From CAVOKN01 sp963696505 (lineage in GTDB: Bacteria; Pseudomonadota; Gammaproteobacteria; Burkholderiales; Rhodocyclaceae), in the NCBI GenBank assembly GCA_963696505.1, contig CAVOKN010000001.1:62001-126000 (forward strand): a stretch of 64,000 nucleotides of DNA. Reading direction: 5' to 3'. This document shows, piece by piece, positions 52,327 through 62,168 of the stretch. A program made the position numbers and the translations under genes. Numbering within the stretch: position 1 is the stretch's first letter; every line of letters starts with the position of its first letter. Under the pieces are notes generated by a model that ran no database searches, had not been told where the DNA came from, and saw only the letters and a list, made by a program, of their open reading frames with translations.

Positions 52327-52743
52327 TCACCTCTTCACGGTCATCAGATATGCCAGGACGTCGCCCTTTTCCTGCGCCGAACAGGCGCGGCTCAGAACGT
52401 CGTTGCAGTTGCGCTTGAACCACTTCTCCACTTTCTCGGCGCTGGCGAAGCGCTCGGCATTGGCGGCGGGCGCCAGCGGCTTCACCTCCTTGCCGGTCTT
52501 GGCGTGCTTGCCGGTGGCGGCCGGATTCTGCGTGTGGCACGAAGCGCAACTCCACTCGCCGCCGTGGGTCTTGTTGAACAACTGCTCGCCGCGCTGGACA
52601 GAAAAGCCGGCGAATTTCGGGTCCGTCTGGCGCGCCGAGGTTTCGAAGGACTTGAGGAAGTCGGCCGGCGTCTCGGCGCGGGCACCGCCAGCCGCCAGCA
52701 GCGCGCCTGCCAGCAGGGCGGCTGCGAGAATCCTGTTGCGCAT
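52327..52743 (-). CDS. shp: SHP-type monoheme cytochrome c (DUF1924)
   Basis: A 138-residue secreted cytochrome with signal peptide (ILAAALLAGALLAAGGARA) and CASCH (66-70). The FKRNCNDVLSRAC segment carries an Asn and a Cys pair like the redox-switchable Asn-ligated heme of Sphaeroides heme protein, which binds O2/NO. First gene of the three-gene SHP-DHC-b561 operon. Confidence 0.87.
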   Translation of the reverse strand: MRNRILAAALLAGALLAAGGARAETPADFLKSFETSARQTDPKFAGFSVQRGEQLFNKTHGGEWSCASCHTQNPAATGKHAKTGKEVKPLAPAANAERFASAEKVEKWFKRNCNDVLSRACSAQEKGDVLAYLMTVKR

Positions 52744-53023
52744 CGTGTTCTCCCATCGTTGTGATCGATGGGGCGCAGTCTGGACGCGGAAGCTTAAGAC
52801 CTTCTTATGGCAGCCGGACCAACGGCTACGACCCCTGCCACCCGCGCTCGCGTGGTTCGCCTCGACACGACCATGCAGGTCGCTGACATTGAACTCGACG
52901 GGAATACGCTGCATCTGCCTGCCAGGCGGCAATAACCGGCCTGTCGGGCATTCACGGCCGCGGCACCCCTTCCGCCGTGTAGGCGCCGGCCGGCCGCAGG
53001 ACGTCGCGAACTTCCCCCCCGGT
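52744..53023. other. 280-bp promoter region of shp; no gene
   Basis: Contains the palindromic TAAGA-CCT-TCTTA (52794-52806) and little else. No FNR box; no convincing ORF. Confidence 0.4.
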
Positions 53024-55546
53024 TCAGGAAGTGCCGCCGAGCTGGCGGACAAGTTGTGCGGCCTCTGGGCTTTCGGGTTCGATCTCGGCGAGGCGCCGAG
53101 CATAGGTCAGTGCGCGCTGCGCATTCCCGGCTTCGTGTTCGAACAGCGCCAGCGCCTGGAGCACATCCCGCTGGTAAGGGTGCCGCTTCAGCGCGCCTTC
53201 GAGCACGCGCATCGCCTGCTCCCGCTTTCCGCCGTCCTTCAGGGCAATGGCGTGGACATAGGCGAAGCGGGCGTTGTCCGGCGCGAGCCGCGCCGCTTGC
53301 GAAAGCTCCTTGAGCGCTTCCGGCGTGCGCTTCTGGCGCACCAGCGAGAGTCCGAGGGCGAAGCGTGCCGGCGCCGATGCGGGGTCGCGGGCCAGCGCCT
53401 GGCGCAGCGTCTGCTCGGCCTCGCTCTCCAGGCCGCGGCTGCGCTGGACGTCGGCCAGGTTCAGCGCCGCCTGGACGAAGCTCGGATCGAGGGCTAGGGC
53501 GCTCCGGTAGGCCGCGATCGCCGCCTCGTGCCTGCCCTGCGCCGCTTGCAGATTGCCCAGATTGGCGCGCCCCTCGGGGCGGTCGGCGTTGAAGCGCTCG
53601 GCGGCGACATACTCTTCGAGCGACGAAGCGAACTTCGTCCGCTGCTGCGGCGACAGGCGCGACTCCGCCTCGCCGGCAAGCGCCCGCGCGGCGGCCATCC
53701 TCACCTCGCGCACCGCATCTTCGAGCAGCGGCGGGAGTATCTGAGCACGCAGGGCGGGGTCGGCCTCAGCGAGTGCTTCGGCCCCCGCCGCACGCACTAG
53801 CGCGTCCGGATCGCCGAGAGCGCTGCGCAAGGCCGGCAGCGTGGCGGGGCTCGTATAGCGGGCGAGCCGCTGCACTGCGCTCGCCCGTGCAATGGCTGAT
53901 TGCTGCCTGTCCCCGACGATGCCAAGCAGGGCTTGCTGCGCGCCAGGCGCCCCGCGCTCGCCCAGGTCCAAGGCCTCGGCGAAAGTCTGGTAGCCCGGCC
54001 TGGGCTGAGGAAACCACCCCTTGAGCGCATCGACTGCCCACTGCGGCTTGCGCTCCGCATGGCAAGCGTTGCAGGCGTTCGGGATGCCGAGGCTCACCGT
54101 GCGGTCGGGGCGCGGAATGCGGAAGCCATGGTCGTGACGCGGATCGACCACCATGTAGGTCGTCGTCGGCATGTGGCAGGCGGCGCACTCCGCACCCCTG
54201 GTGCCCGGCGCATGGTGATGATGAGAGGCGGCATCGTACTTCGCCGGCAGATGACACTGGCCGCAGACCGCGCTGCCGGGCGCGCGCAGCTTCATGCTGT
54301 GCGGGTCGTGGCAATCCGAGCACGTAACCCCCTTGGCGTGCATGCGGCTGCCGAGGAAGGAGCCATAGTTGTAGACCTCGTCGCGCATCTGCCCGTCGTC
54401 GTAGTACAGGCCCGGTTCGATGAGCGAAGCGCGGAAGCCGTCGGCGAAGCGCTGCCCGGCATGCCAGGCATCCGAGAACTGGCCGCGCCGCGCGTGGCAG
54501 CGCGCGCAGGCCTCGATCTCCCGCGACGAATCGCGCGGTTTGGAGCGCACGGCATCGCCGGTGCCGGAATCGATCGCCCAGATCGCGCCCTGGCGCTCGT
54601 CGAATGCCACCGCGAGGCCCTTGCCTTTGCCCTCGTAGCGCTGCCAGTTGCCTTCGCGCTTCGCCCACCCGACATGCCCCGACCCGGGGCCGTGGCAGGC
54701 TTCGCAGGTGACGTTGATGTCGGTCCAGGCCGTCGCGTAGCGGTCCGTCGCCTCGTCGTAGTTCTTGCGCAGGTTGGTCGAGTGGCAGTCCGCGCACTGG
54801 TAGTTCCACACCTGATCGATGCCGGTCCAGTGGAGCGGGTCGCCGGGTCTGAGTTTGCGATCCGGATACAGGTGGAACCAGCGCTGCCCGCCCTGCGCCG
54901 CCGGCCGTGAATCCCACGCTATGCCCAGCGCCTGGAGGCGTCCGCCGCGAAACGCCACCAGATACTGCTGCAGCGGGGTGAAGCCGAAGGCGTACTTGAT
55001 CTCGTAGTCGGCGAGATTGCCGTCGGGGCCGTCCGTGTTGACGAAGAACCTGCCGTCGCGCTTGAAGAAAGTCGAGGTGACGCCGGCGTGGCTGAATTTC
55101 GCGCCGGCGAAACTGCCGAGCACCGTGGCATCGCTCGCCTCGGCCATCGCGCGGTCATGGTGCGAGCCTTTCCAGGCTTGATGTTCCTTGGCGTGGCACG
55201 CGGCGCAGGCGGCGCCGCCGACGTAGGCCGAGGCCGGCAGAGTCGCCGCGCCCGGCGGTGTTTCCGCCGGCTGAGCACGGGTCGGCACGGGTAGGTGAGG
55301 CTGCGCCGGCGGCTTCGACACGGCAAAGTAAAGCGCCGCCCCGAGCAGCAGTACGATCAGACCGAGCGCGAGCCACGGCAAGGCCGAGCGCCGGCCCGAT
55401 GCCGTCACGGGTGCCTGGCCTTGTGCGGGGCCGGATTGGGCCTCCGATTGGGCCTTCGCCTTGCTTTGGGTGTCGTCTTTCTTGGCCAAGATGGAGTTCG
55501 GGAGCGCGGTGCGGCCAATGATGGCAGGGAACGGGCGCAACGGCAC
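53024..55546 (-). CDS. Octaheme c-type cytochrome with HEAT/TPR C-terminus
   Basis: An 840-residue periplasmic/membrane-anchored protein. One N-terminal TM (LPWLALGLIVLLLGAALYFAV) is followed by eight CXXCH heme sites between about residues 113 and 500 (CAACH, CADCH, CEACH, CARCH, CSDCH, CGQCH, CAACH, CNACH). HEAT-like (ALGDPDALVRAAGAEAL) and TPR repeats (ANLGNLQAAQGRHEAAIAAYRSALALDPSF...) fill the rest. The heme part resembles cytochrome c554/multiheme nitrite or hydroxylamine enzymes. Start ATG 55546; a TTG at LAKKDDTQ is an alternative. Confidence 0.9.
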   Translation of the reverse strand: MPLRPFPAIIGRTALPNSILAKKDDTQSKAKAQSEAQSGPAQGQAPVTASGRRSALPWLALGLIVLLLGAALYFAVSKPPAQPHLPVPTRAQPAETPPGAATLPASAYVGGAACAACHAKEHQAWKGSHHDRAMAEASDATVLGSFAGAKFSHAGVTSTFFKRDGRFFVNTDGPDGNLADYEIKYAFGFTPLQQYLVAFRGGRLQALGIAWDSRPAAQGGQRWFHLYPDRKLRPGDPLHWTGIDQVWNYQCADCHSTNLRKNYDEATDRYATAWTDINVTCEACHGPGSGHVGWAKREGNWQRYEGKGKGLAVAFDERQGAIWAIDSGTGDAVRSKPRDSSREIEACARCHARRGQFSDAWHAGQRFADGFRASLIEPGLYYDDGQMRDEVYNYGSFLGSRMHAKGVTCSDCHDPHSMKLRAPGSAVCGQCHLPAKYDAASHHHHAPGTRGAECAACHMPTTTYMVVDPRHDHGFRIPRPDRTVSLGIPNACNACHAERKPQWAVDALKGWFPQPRPGYQTFAEALDLGERGAPGAQQALLGIVGDRQQSAIARASAVQRLARYTSPATLPALRSALGDPDALVRAAGAEALAEADPALRAQILPPLLEDAVREVRMAAARALAGEAESRLSPQQRTKFASSLEEYVAAERFNADRPEGRANLGNLQAAQGRHEAAIAAYRSALALDPSFVQAALNLADVQRSRGLESEAEQTLRQALARDPASAPARFALGLSLVRQKRTPEALKELSQAARLAPDNARFAYVHAIALKDGGKREQAMRVLEGALKRHPYQRDVLQALALFEHEAGNAQRALTYARRLAEIEPESPEAAQLVRQLGGTS

Positions 55547-55742
55547 GGATCCTAGCCGAAACGTGAAGCCGCGGACCAGTTACTCCAGAGGTGTCCTGCC
55601 GGGCCGGGGAAAGGTGGCTGCCCCGCCGACTCGGCCACTCGGGAGGTCGGCGCAGGCCCCGTTGTCCCTGCCGTCGTGTCTCCGGGCGCTATTGGTCGAA
55701 AGCTAGCGTTGTCTTGGGCAACCGGAGCCGGGAGGCACACGC

Positions 55743-56627
55743 ATGGATCTGCCGGGGGTGTCATTCTGTGGAAGGCCGTTCAGTAGCGCCGAGCTGCAGC
55801 TGATCGGCGCGGTGGTCAGGCGCTGCACCGGGTTGAGCCGCATGGAGCTCGCGCATACGGTGTGCGAGCTGCTTCAGTGGCAGCGCCCTGGCGGTGGGCT
55901 CAAGGCACGCGAGTGCCGCGAGTTTCTCGAACGGCTCGATGCGCAGGGGGTGCTGCTGCTGCCGCCCAAGCGCCCGACCAAGCCGGTGGGCAGCGCCACG
56001 CGCGTGCCGCTGAGCGAGCGCGGCGAAGCGGGCGCGGCGCTGCAGGGCACGGTCGGCGGCTTCGAGCCCATTGTGCTCGAACCGGTGCAAACCGAGCCGC
56101 AACGGCTGCTGTTTCGCGAGCTGGTGGGCCGGCATCACTACCTGGGTCATGCGGTACCGTTTGGCGCCCATCTGCGCTACCTTTTCTACTCCGGGCAGCA
56201 GGTGTTGGGCGCGATGCAGTTCTCCAGCCCGGCCTGGCGCCTGGCGGTGCGCGAGCGCTGGATCGGTTGGGATGAGCCAGCACGGCGGGGCAACCTGCAG
56301 CGGGTGGTCAGCCAGAGCCGCTTCCTGATCCTGCCCTGGGTGCACATTGCCAACCTGGCCAGTGTGGTGCTCTCGCGCGCGCAGCGGCGCCTGCGCCCGG
56401 ACTGGCAGGCCCGCTACGGGGTGGAGCCGCTGCTGGTGGAGACCCTGGTCGATGAGAGCCGCTACCGCGGCCACTGCTACCGGGCGGCCAACTGGATCAG
56501 GCTCGGCGAGACGGCCGGTCGCGGGCGCATGGACCGGGCGCACCAGCGCGAGGGGGCCGCGCCCAAGGCGGTGTGGGTCTATCCGCTGGTGGCCCATGCC
56601 GCACAGCGGCTGCGGGGCGTGGCGTGA
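55743..56627 (+). CDS. DruA-like DUF4338 protein linked to a transposase
   Basis: A 294-residue protein of the DUF4338/DruA family: LFRELVGRHHYLGHAVPFGAHLRYLFYSGQQVLGAMQFSSPAW, GRVVSQSRFLILPWVHIANLAS and the C-terminal VETLVDESRYRGHCYRAANWIRLGETAGRG. DruA is the marker of Druantia phage-defence systems. Here no druB-E genes follow; instead an ISKra4-like transposase gene overlaps its stop (GTGA). The family is often found on mobile elements. Catalytic role unknown. Confidence 0.83.
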   Translation: MDLPGVSFCGRPFSSAELQLIGAVVRRCTGLSRMELAHTVCELLQWQRPGGGLKARECREFLERLDAQGVLLLPPKRPTKPVGSATRVPLSERGEAGAALQGTVGGFEPIVLEPVQTEPQRLLFRELVGRHHYLGHAVPFGAHLRYLFYSGQQVLGAMQFSSPAWRLAVRERWIGWDEPARRGNLQRVVSQSRFLILPWVHIANLASVVLSRAQRRLRPDWQARYGVEPLLVETLVDESRYRGHCYRAANWIRLGETAGRGRMDRAHQREGAAPKAVWVYPLVAHAAQRLRGVA

Positions 56628-57490
56628 GGGCGGCGCGGGCGCCGGTGGAGGAGGACGAGTTTGCCATGGCACAGGAGGCGTTTGCCCAGCTGATCGAGTT
56701 CCTGCGCAGCTCGCACAGCCGGGCGCTCAGCCACACCGAGCTGGAAGCGGCGCTGAGCGAACGGGGCCGGGAGCTGCTGCGGGTGCTGTTCCAGGCGCAT
56801 GTGGACAGCCGCGGGCCGGGGCCGGCGGGCGCACCGGTGTGCGGGGCCGAGGGTGTGCAACGCAGCGAACAGCGCCTGCACGAGCGCGGGCTGTCCACCG
56901 TGTTCGGCGAGGTGCGGGTGAAACGGCTGGGCTATGGGGCGCCCGGTGTGGCGAGCCTGCATCCGCTGGATGCACAACTGAATCTGCCCGCCGGGGAGTA
57001 CTCGCTGGGCGTGCGTCGCCTGGCCGCCGAACAGGCCGCCCAGGTGTCCTTCGAGGCCACGGTGCAGGCCTTGGCCCAGCACACGGGCAAGACCCTGGGC
57101 AAGCGCCAGGTCGAGGAGTTGGTGCGCCGCTCGGCGCAGGACTTCGATGCCTTCTATGCCCAGCGCAATGCCGATGCCGAGCGGGCGAGCAGTTCGATCC
57201 TGGCGCTGAGCGCCGACGGCAAAGGGGTCGTGATGCTGCCGCGCGACCTGCGCGAGCCCACGCGCAAGAAGGCGGCACAGGGACAGGCGCACAAGCTCGC
57301 CAAGCGGCTCTCCAAGGGCGAGAAGCGAAACCGCAAGCGCATGGCCACGGTGGCGGCGGTCTACACGGTCGCCCCCTATGTACGCACCCCCGAGCAGGTG
57401 GTGCGCAGCCTGGCCCCGCTGCACGAGGCGGCGCCAGCGCGCGCGGTGGAAAAGGGAATCAATTCGACAGCCTTCTCGGTGCTTCGGTGA
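56624..57490 (+). pseudogene. ISKra4-family transposase, C-terminally truncated
   Basis: From a GTG at 56624 overlapping the DUF4338 TGA, 288 residues match the N-terminal two thirds of ISKra4 transposases: SHTELEAALSERGRELLRVLFQAHVD, GLSTVFGEVRVKRLGYG and a first DDE aspartate in SILALSADGKGVVM. Family similarity stops around ARAVEK (about 57454). The last 12 residues are unrelated, so the second half with the remaining catalytic acids is lost. An ATG at 56666 is an alternative start. Confidence 0.8.
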
Positions 57491-57783
57491 CCTTCACGAT
57501 TTCGATGTTGGTTTCGGGACTATCGGCCAGTGGCTCAACGGAAGACGCGGAAAGCAGCGACGCGCCTGATGTGGTCCCGGGCATGGAGCGGGCGCAGTCA
57601 AGGCCTCGCGACGTCAACGGCAACTCCACGATCATCGGCAGTTCACTCGACCGGCCCAAGCTCGAAAATCGACCTGGCATGGCGAAGTCCGGTAGCGGTA
57701 TCGCCGATTTCGCCAGACCGGCGCGTCCGGATGTCCCGCACCGCTCTGCTATCATTTGCCGGACCAACGGCCCGACTCGATCC
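57491..57783. other. Gap after the truncated transposase; no gene
   Basis: No credible coding sequence in either direction. It probably contains the end of the deletion or foreign junction that truncated the transposase. Confidence 0.4.
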
Positions 57784-58509
57784 ATGCTCAAACCTAATGC
57801 TATCCCGCTCTTCCTGGTGTTGGCTGCCGCATCGATGGGCACCCCTCGCGCCCAAGGCCCGCAAGCAGACGCTTCATCGTCACCGCCAGCGCGGCCTGCC
57901 GCGCGCGTCGAGGTCGACGTCCGGATTTCACGCTCGGACGAGGTCAGGTCGCGCCTCGGCGACTCGCTGCTTCCCCCCGAGGCGGTCGGGCTGTTCCTGC
58001 TGCCGCAGGCCGTGGTTACGCCGGCGACGACGGCGGATACCGCCACGACAAGCGTAATCGGCCCCCCGGGCGGCCTGGACTTCGAACTCCCCGCTCGAAC
58101 GGTGCTTTCCCAGCTCGCGGGAACCAGTCTCGCCTCGGACTTGGCCGCTCAGCTCAGGGAGCAGATGCGCGCCGCCCCGCTCGAAGCGGGCGATGCGTGG
58201 AGTTTCGAAGTGGCGATTGCCTATTTCGGACTGCGCTCGGAGCAGTGGCGGCCGACCGTCCAGTCGGAAACGGCGTCGTATTGCCTGGTCATAGGAGGTG
58301 TCGCCAGCGTCAGCGGCCTGCACGGGCCGCTAGACACCAGCGAATTCCGGCGCGGCGTAAACCAGCGCAGCGATGGCATGCCGGAACCGGAATGCCGGCC
58401 CCTGAGCGAATATGCCGCCAACGGAGGCAGGCTGCTGCGCGAGGCAACGCGTAACATGGCCTCGGTACTGGCGGCCTGGATCGTCAACCGCACGCTTCAA
58501 TACCGCTGA
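57784..58509 (+). CDS. Secreted protein of unknown function
   Basis: A 241-residue protein with signal peptide (NAIPLFLVLAAASMGTPRA). No family is recognised. The mature part has VEVDVRISRSDEVRSRLGDSLLPPEAVG, a central GGLDFELPARTVLSQLAGTSLASDLAAQL and a conserved-looking WSFEVAIAYFGL, so it is probably a folded periplasmic protein. Two cysteines (SYCLV; EPECRP). Codon use looks like its neighbours. Isolated between the transposase remnant and the convergent outer-membrane gene. Confidence 0.65.
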   Translation: MLKPNAIPLFLVLAAASMGTPRAQGPQADASSSPPARPAARVEVDVRISRSDEVRSRLGDSLLPPEAVGLFLLPQAVVTPATTADTATTSVIGPPGGLDFELPARTVLSQLAGTSLASDLAAQLREQMRAAPLEAGDAWSFEVAIAYFGLRSEQWRPTVQSETASYCLVIGGVASVSGLHGPLDTSEFRRGVNQRSDGMPEPECRPLSEYAANGGRLLREATRNMASVLAAWIVNRTLQYR

Positions 58510-58687
58510 AGCGCTGCCTGCCGGTAGCGTCGCGGGTGCTTGGTTCCTCCGGCCTGTATCCCGCCCTCAAGCTCCCGCAGTCGGTCCAAGCCGCGGGCCG
58601 AACCATTTTTCCGAACGCGCCCTGCGCGGTGCCCGCCGCGCTCCTGTGTGCGCTGACCGGTCTCGACCGCGACGACGGCGCGTCGAA

Positions 58688-59509
58688 TCACCAGCGGAAA
58701 GTCAGTCCCACCAGACCGCCGTTGAGGCTCATTTCCTCGATCGGCGAGTCGTTGAACTGGTAGTCGAGGTAACGCCAGGCCACGGTCACCGTTCCCCAGT
58801 CGAAGGCGTAGCCGATGCCGGCCATTGCCTGCCAGGTGAGATCCGAGTCGCCCGTCCCCACATCGACGTAGTAGGGCAACACCCAGCGGCGGTCGGCACT
58901 CAGCACCACCGACCCCTTGAGGCCGACGATGGCGTCCCAGTTCGTTTCGTCGACGCCCTGGCTGCCGCTGCGGCCCGGGAGGCCGAGCGAGCCGATGTTG
59001 CCGTTGAAGGTCCAGTCGAATTGCTGCTCCACGCTGAGCATTCGGGCGCCGAACAGCAGATGGGTCGTATTCTGCGGGGTGTCGCTGATCGCATACATCC
59101 CGGCAAGAGTTCACGCCCAGGCCTCGATGTTGAGATTGGCGTCCACGCTCACCCCGGCCGGCAGCCCGGCCTGGCCGACCCTGAAGTCCCGCGAGCCCGA
59201 CTTGGACGCGCCTAGATCGACATACACCACGTCGGTGAACGCGCCCCATCGTCCCTTGCGCGCCTCAAGCGAGCCCATGAAGACCATTTCCAGGGCATCG
59301 ATCACCGCGTCGGAATCGACGTCGATCGACGAGCCGCCGCCGCCCGTGGGGAAGCTGGTTAACCCGCCGATGCTCGGGAGCCAGCCGTAGATCGAGGCTC
59401 GCCACTGCCAGGCGTCGGTACTTCCCTGTGCGTGGGATGCAGCCGGCAGCAGCGCGGCGGCCACGAACAGCGGCGCCATGCGCCCGGCGATTCGAATTCC
59501 ATTATTCAT
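58688..59509 (-). pseudogene. Outer-membrane beta-barrel protein with in-frame TGA
   Basis: A signal peptide (AGRMAPLFVAAALLPAASHAQ) is followed by alternating beta-strand residues (WQWRASIYGWLPSIGG, MGSLEARKGRWGAFTDVVYVDLG, TWQAMAGIGYAFDWGTVTVAWRYLDYQF) and ends in a terminal aromatic GLVGLTFRW, the barrel signature. A TGA at 59111-59113 splits the frame after NLNIEAWA; the same frame continues TLAGMYAISD, consistent with TGG (Trp) to TGA. Length 272 codons without the stop. If real, the barrel is cut before its second half. Confidence 0.82.
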
Positions 59510-59654
59510 ATTGATTCCTTCTGGTTGGTTTGCCGCACCGGGTGCAGCAATGAATTCGGGTTCCCCTTGAGCGCGCCTGGTACCCCGTTTCGCAAGCTCG
59601 GCCACGTATCGCCCCCCCGGAGGCATACGCAGGTGTGATCGAGAAGCCGTCTGC

Positions 59655-62101
59655 TCAATCGGAAGCCGTATTGCGGCGGGCGACCTCGAAGCGAAGCTCG
59701 TCCGCCTCCGCCTTCCCGGCCGGCTTCACGTCCTTCACTTCGATCGTCACGTTGTTGACCTTGCCGGTGAACTTCGACTTTCCTTCCGCGCCGATTGCTT
59801 CGACAACCGGCGTGCCGAGGTCGATGCCGACGTCAGCGGTCTCGTCGGCCGAGAAGAGGCCGGCCTGGGTGTGCTCGGAATCCGGCCCTCGGCGACCTTC
59901 TCGTCATTGACGAAGAGCGTGCCGACACCGCCCTTGCCGGGGCCTCCGCCGTCATAGGCGAAGTCGAAGCGGAGCGTCGATTTGCCGGGCGCCAGCGGCT
60001 TGGCGGCGGCAATCGAAGTGCGCCGCAGGCCGAGGAAGTTGTAGTCGTAGGCCGGAACACCGTCCTTGACATAGAGCGACCAACCGCCGAAGCGCCCGCC
60101 CTGACCGATGATCGTTCCGTTGGCTCGACCCTGGGGAACCTCGATCTCGGCGGTGATGGTCTTGGACCGGTTCTTCACGTTGATGAAGACCGCTTCCATC
60201 ATCCCGGTCATGCCTTCGGCCAGCGTCAGCGAGGTACGCCCGGCCATCAGGTCGGGGCGGCCGACGGTAGCGGCATCCAGACGCTCGAAGAAGCGGTCGT
60301 CGATGGGCAGCACGTGGTACTTCTCGGCCTCTTTCATGAAAACCGCCTGCAATTCGGCGAGCTTCTTCGGGTTTTTCGCCGCCAGGTCGTTGGCGAGGCT
60401 GAAATCCGAGCGCACATCGTAAAGTTCCCACACATCCTCCTGCAGCGTGCGGGGCGGCTTGGGCTCCCAGGGCGCCTTGTGGATGGTCCGCGCCAGCCAT
60501 CCATCATGATAAATGGCCCGGTTGCCGGCGATCTCGAAATACTGCGTGGTGTGCCGCTCCCTGGCCTTGGCGTCCTCGAAGGAATACATCAGGCTGTTGC
60601 CTTCCATCGGGATCTGCGGCGTACCGTTGACCACCTTCGGCTCTGGCAGGCCGATCGCCTGCAGGATGGTCGGCGCAACGTCGATGACATGGCCGAACTG
60701 GCTGCGCATCTCGTTCTTGGCCTTGATGCCCTTGGGCCATGAAACCACCATGCCGTTGCGCGTGCCGCCGAAGTCGGAGGGCACCTGCTTCATCCAGCCG
60801 AACGGCGCATTCAGCGCCACCCCCCAGCCGGCAGCCATGTGCGGATAGGTATCGGCATCGCCCCACTTGTCAACCAGCTTGAGCATGTCCTCGACCTTCT
60901 CGCTCACACCGTTGAAGTAGGTGTATTCGTTGAACATGCCGTTCGCGCCGCCTTCGCCACTGGTGCCGTTGTCGCCGGCGACGTAGAACACCAGGGTGTT
61001 GTCCGCTTCCCCGACATCCTTGAACGCCTTCAGCATCCGGCCGATCTCGTGATCGGTGTACTCGGCGAATGCCGCGAAGACCTCGGCCTGGCGGGCGAAC
61101 AGGCGCTTCTCGTCACCCGACAGATTGTCCCAGTCCTTGATCGCCGCCGGCTTCGGCGCCAGCTTGGTGTCCGGTGGAACCACGCCCAACTTTATCTGGC
61201 GGGCCAGGGTTTCCTCGCGCAGCTTGTCCCAGCCCTGGTCGAACTTTCCCTTCCACTTGGCGATCCAGTCCTTCGGCACATGGTGCGGCGCATGGGTGGC
61301 GCCAGGCGCGAAGTAAATGAAGGATGGCTTCTGGGGCGCCAGGGCCTTCTGGTACTTGATCCAGGCCACCGCCTGGTCCGTCATGGCGGCCATGAAGTGA
61401 TAGTTCGGATCGACCGGCAGTTCGACCTGATGGGTTCCGTCGTAGAGGTAGGGCGCCCACTGGTTGGTCTCGCCACCGAGGAAACCATAAAATTTGTCGA
61501 AGCCCTGGCGCGTCGGCCAGCGGTCGAAGGGGCCGGCCACGCTAGCCTCCCAGGCGGCAGTCTCATGCCACTTGCCGAAGGCCGCGGTACTGTAGCCGTT
61601 GAGGCGCAGCATCTCGGCCAGCGGCGCCGTCGCATTGGGAATCTGGCCGGTTGAACCCGGCATCCCGGTCGCCAGTTCGGTGATGAAACCCATGTTGACC
61701 GTGTGATGGTTGCGGCCGGACTTGAGTGCTGCCCGCGTCGGCGAACACAGGGCGGTGGTATGGAAATTGTTGTAGCGCAAACCGCTCTGGGCCAGGCCGT
61801 CGAGCGTCGGCATGGGGACCGGGCCGCCAAAGGCTCCCGGCACGCCAAAGCCCATGTCGTCGATCAGCACGATGACGACGTTCGGGGCACCGGCCGGTGC
61901 CTTGACCTCGAAACGTGGTGGTTGCCTGACCTTGCGCACGTCGAGTTCTTTGTATGACGGCCGTTTCGGTTCCGCGATGGGCAGCACGGTGCGATCCAGT
62001 TCGCCCTTGGCCTGGGCCAGGGCCGCGGGGGAAAATGCAACCACTGCGAGTACCCCTGCCGCCAGTGCGCGGCCCAACGTCTTCGCGAATGCAAGTCTCA
62101 T
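59655..62101 (-). pseudogene. Arylsulfatase with a late frameshift
   Basis: A periplasmic sulfatase. Signal peptide (LGRALAAGVLAVVAFSPAALAQ), metal-binding LIDDMGFG, the formylglycine motif CSPTRAALKSGRNHH and the second-half sulfatase core are present through about residue 735. Near 59871-59886 the frame is lost. The downstream frame reads ...HTQAGLFSADETADVGIDLGTPVVEAIGA ... VNNVTIEVKD ... RRNTASD and ends at TGA 59655-59657, as in homologues. One base is missing or two are added. The catalytic part is intact, so partial function is possible. Confidence 0.88.
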
Positions 62102-62168
62102 GTGTTCCCTTCCTGTCGAACGACGGTATGAGCCGGCGCTGGCGGCGGCACCGCCATCGCCGGCCGAA

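Noticed and set aside
55743..57490. A complete Druantia anti-phage system
   Set aside because: Only a DruA-like gene is present; no DruB-E or large helicase is nearby, and the partner is a transposase.
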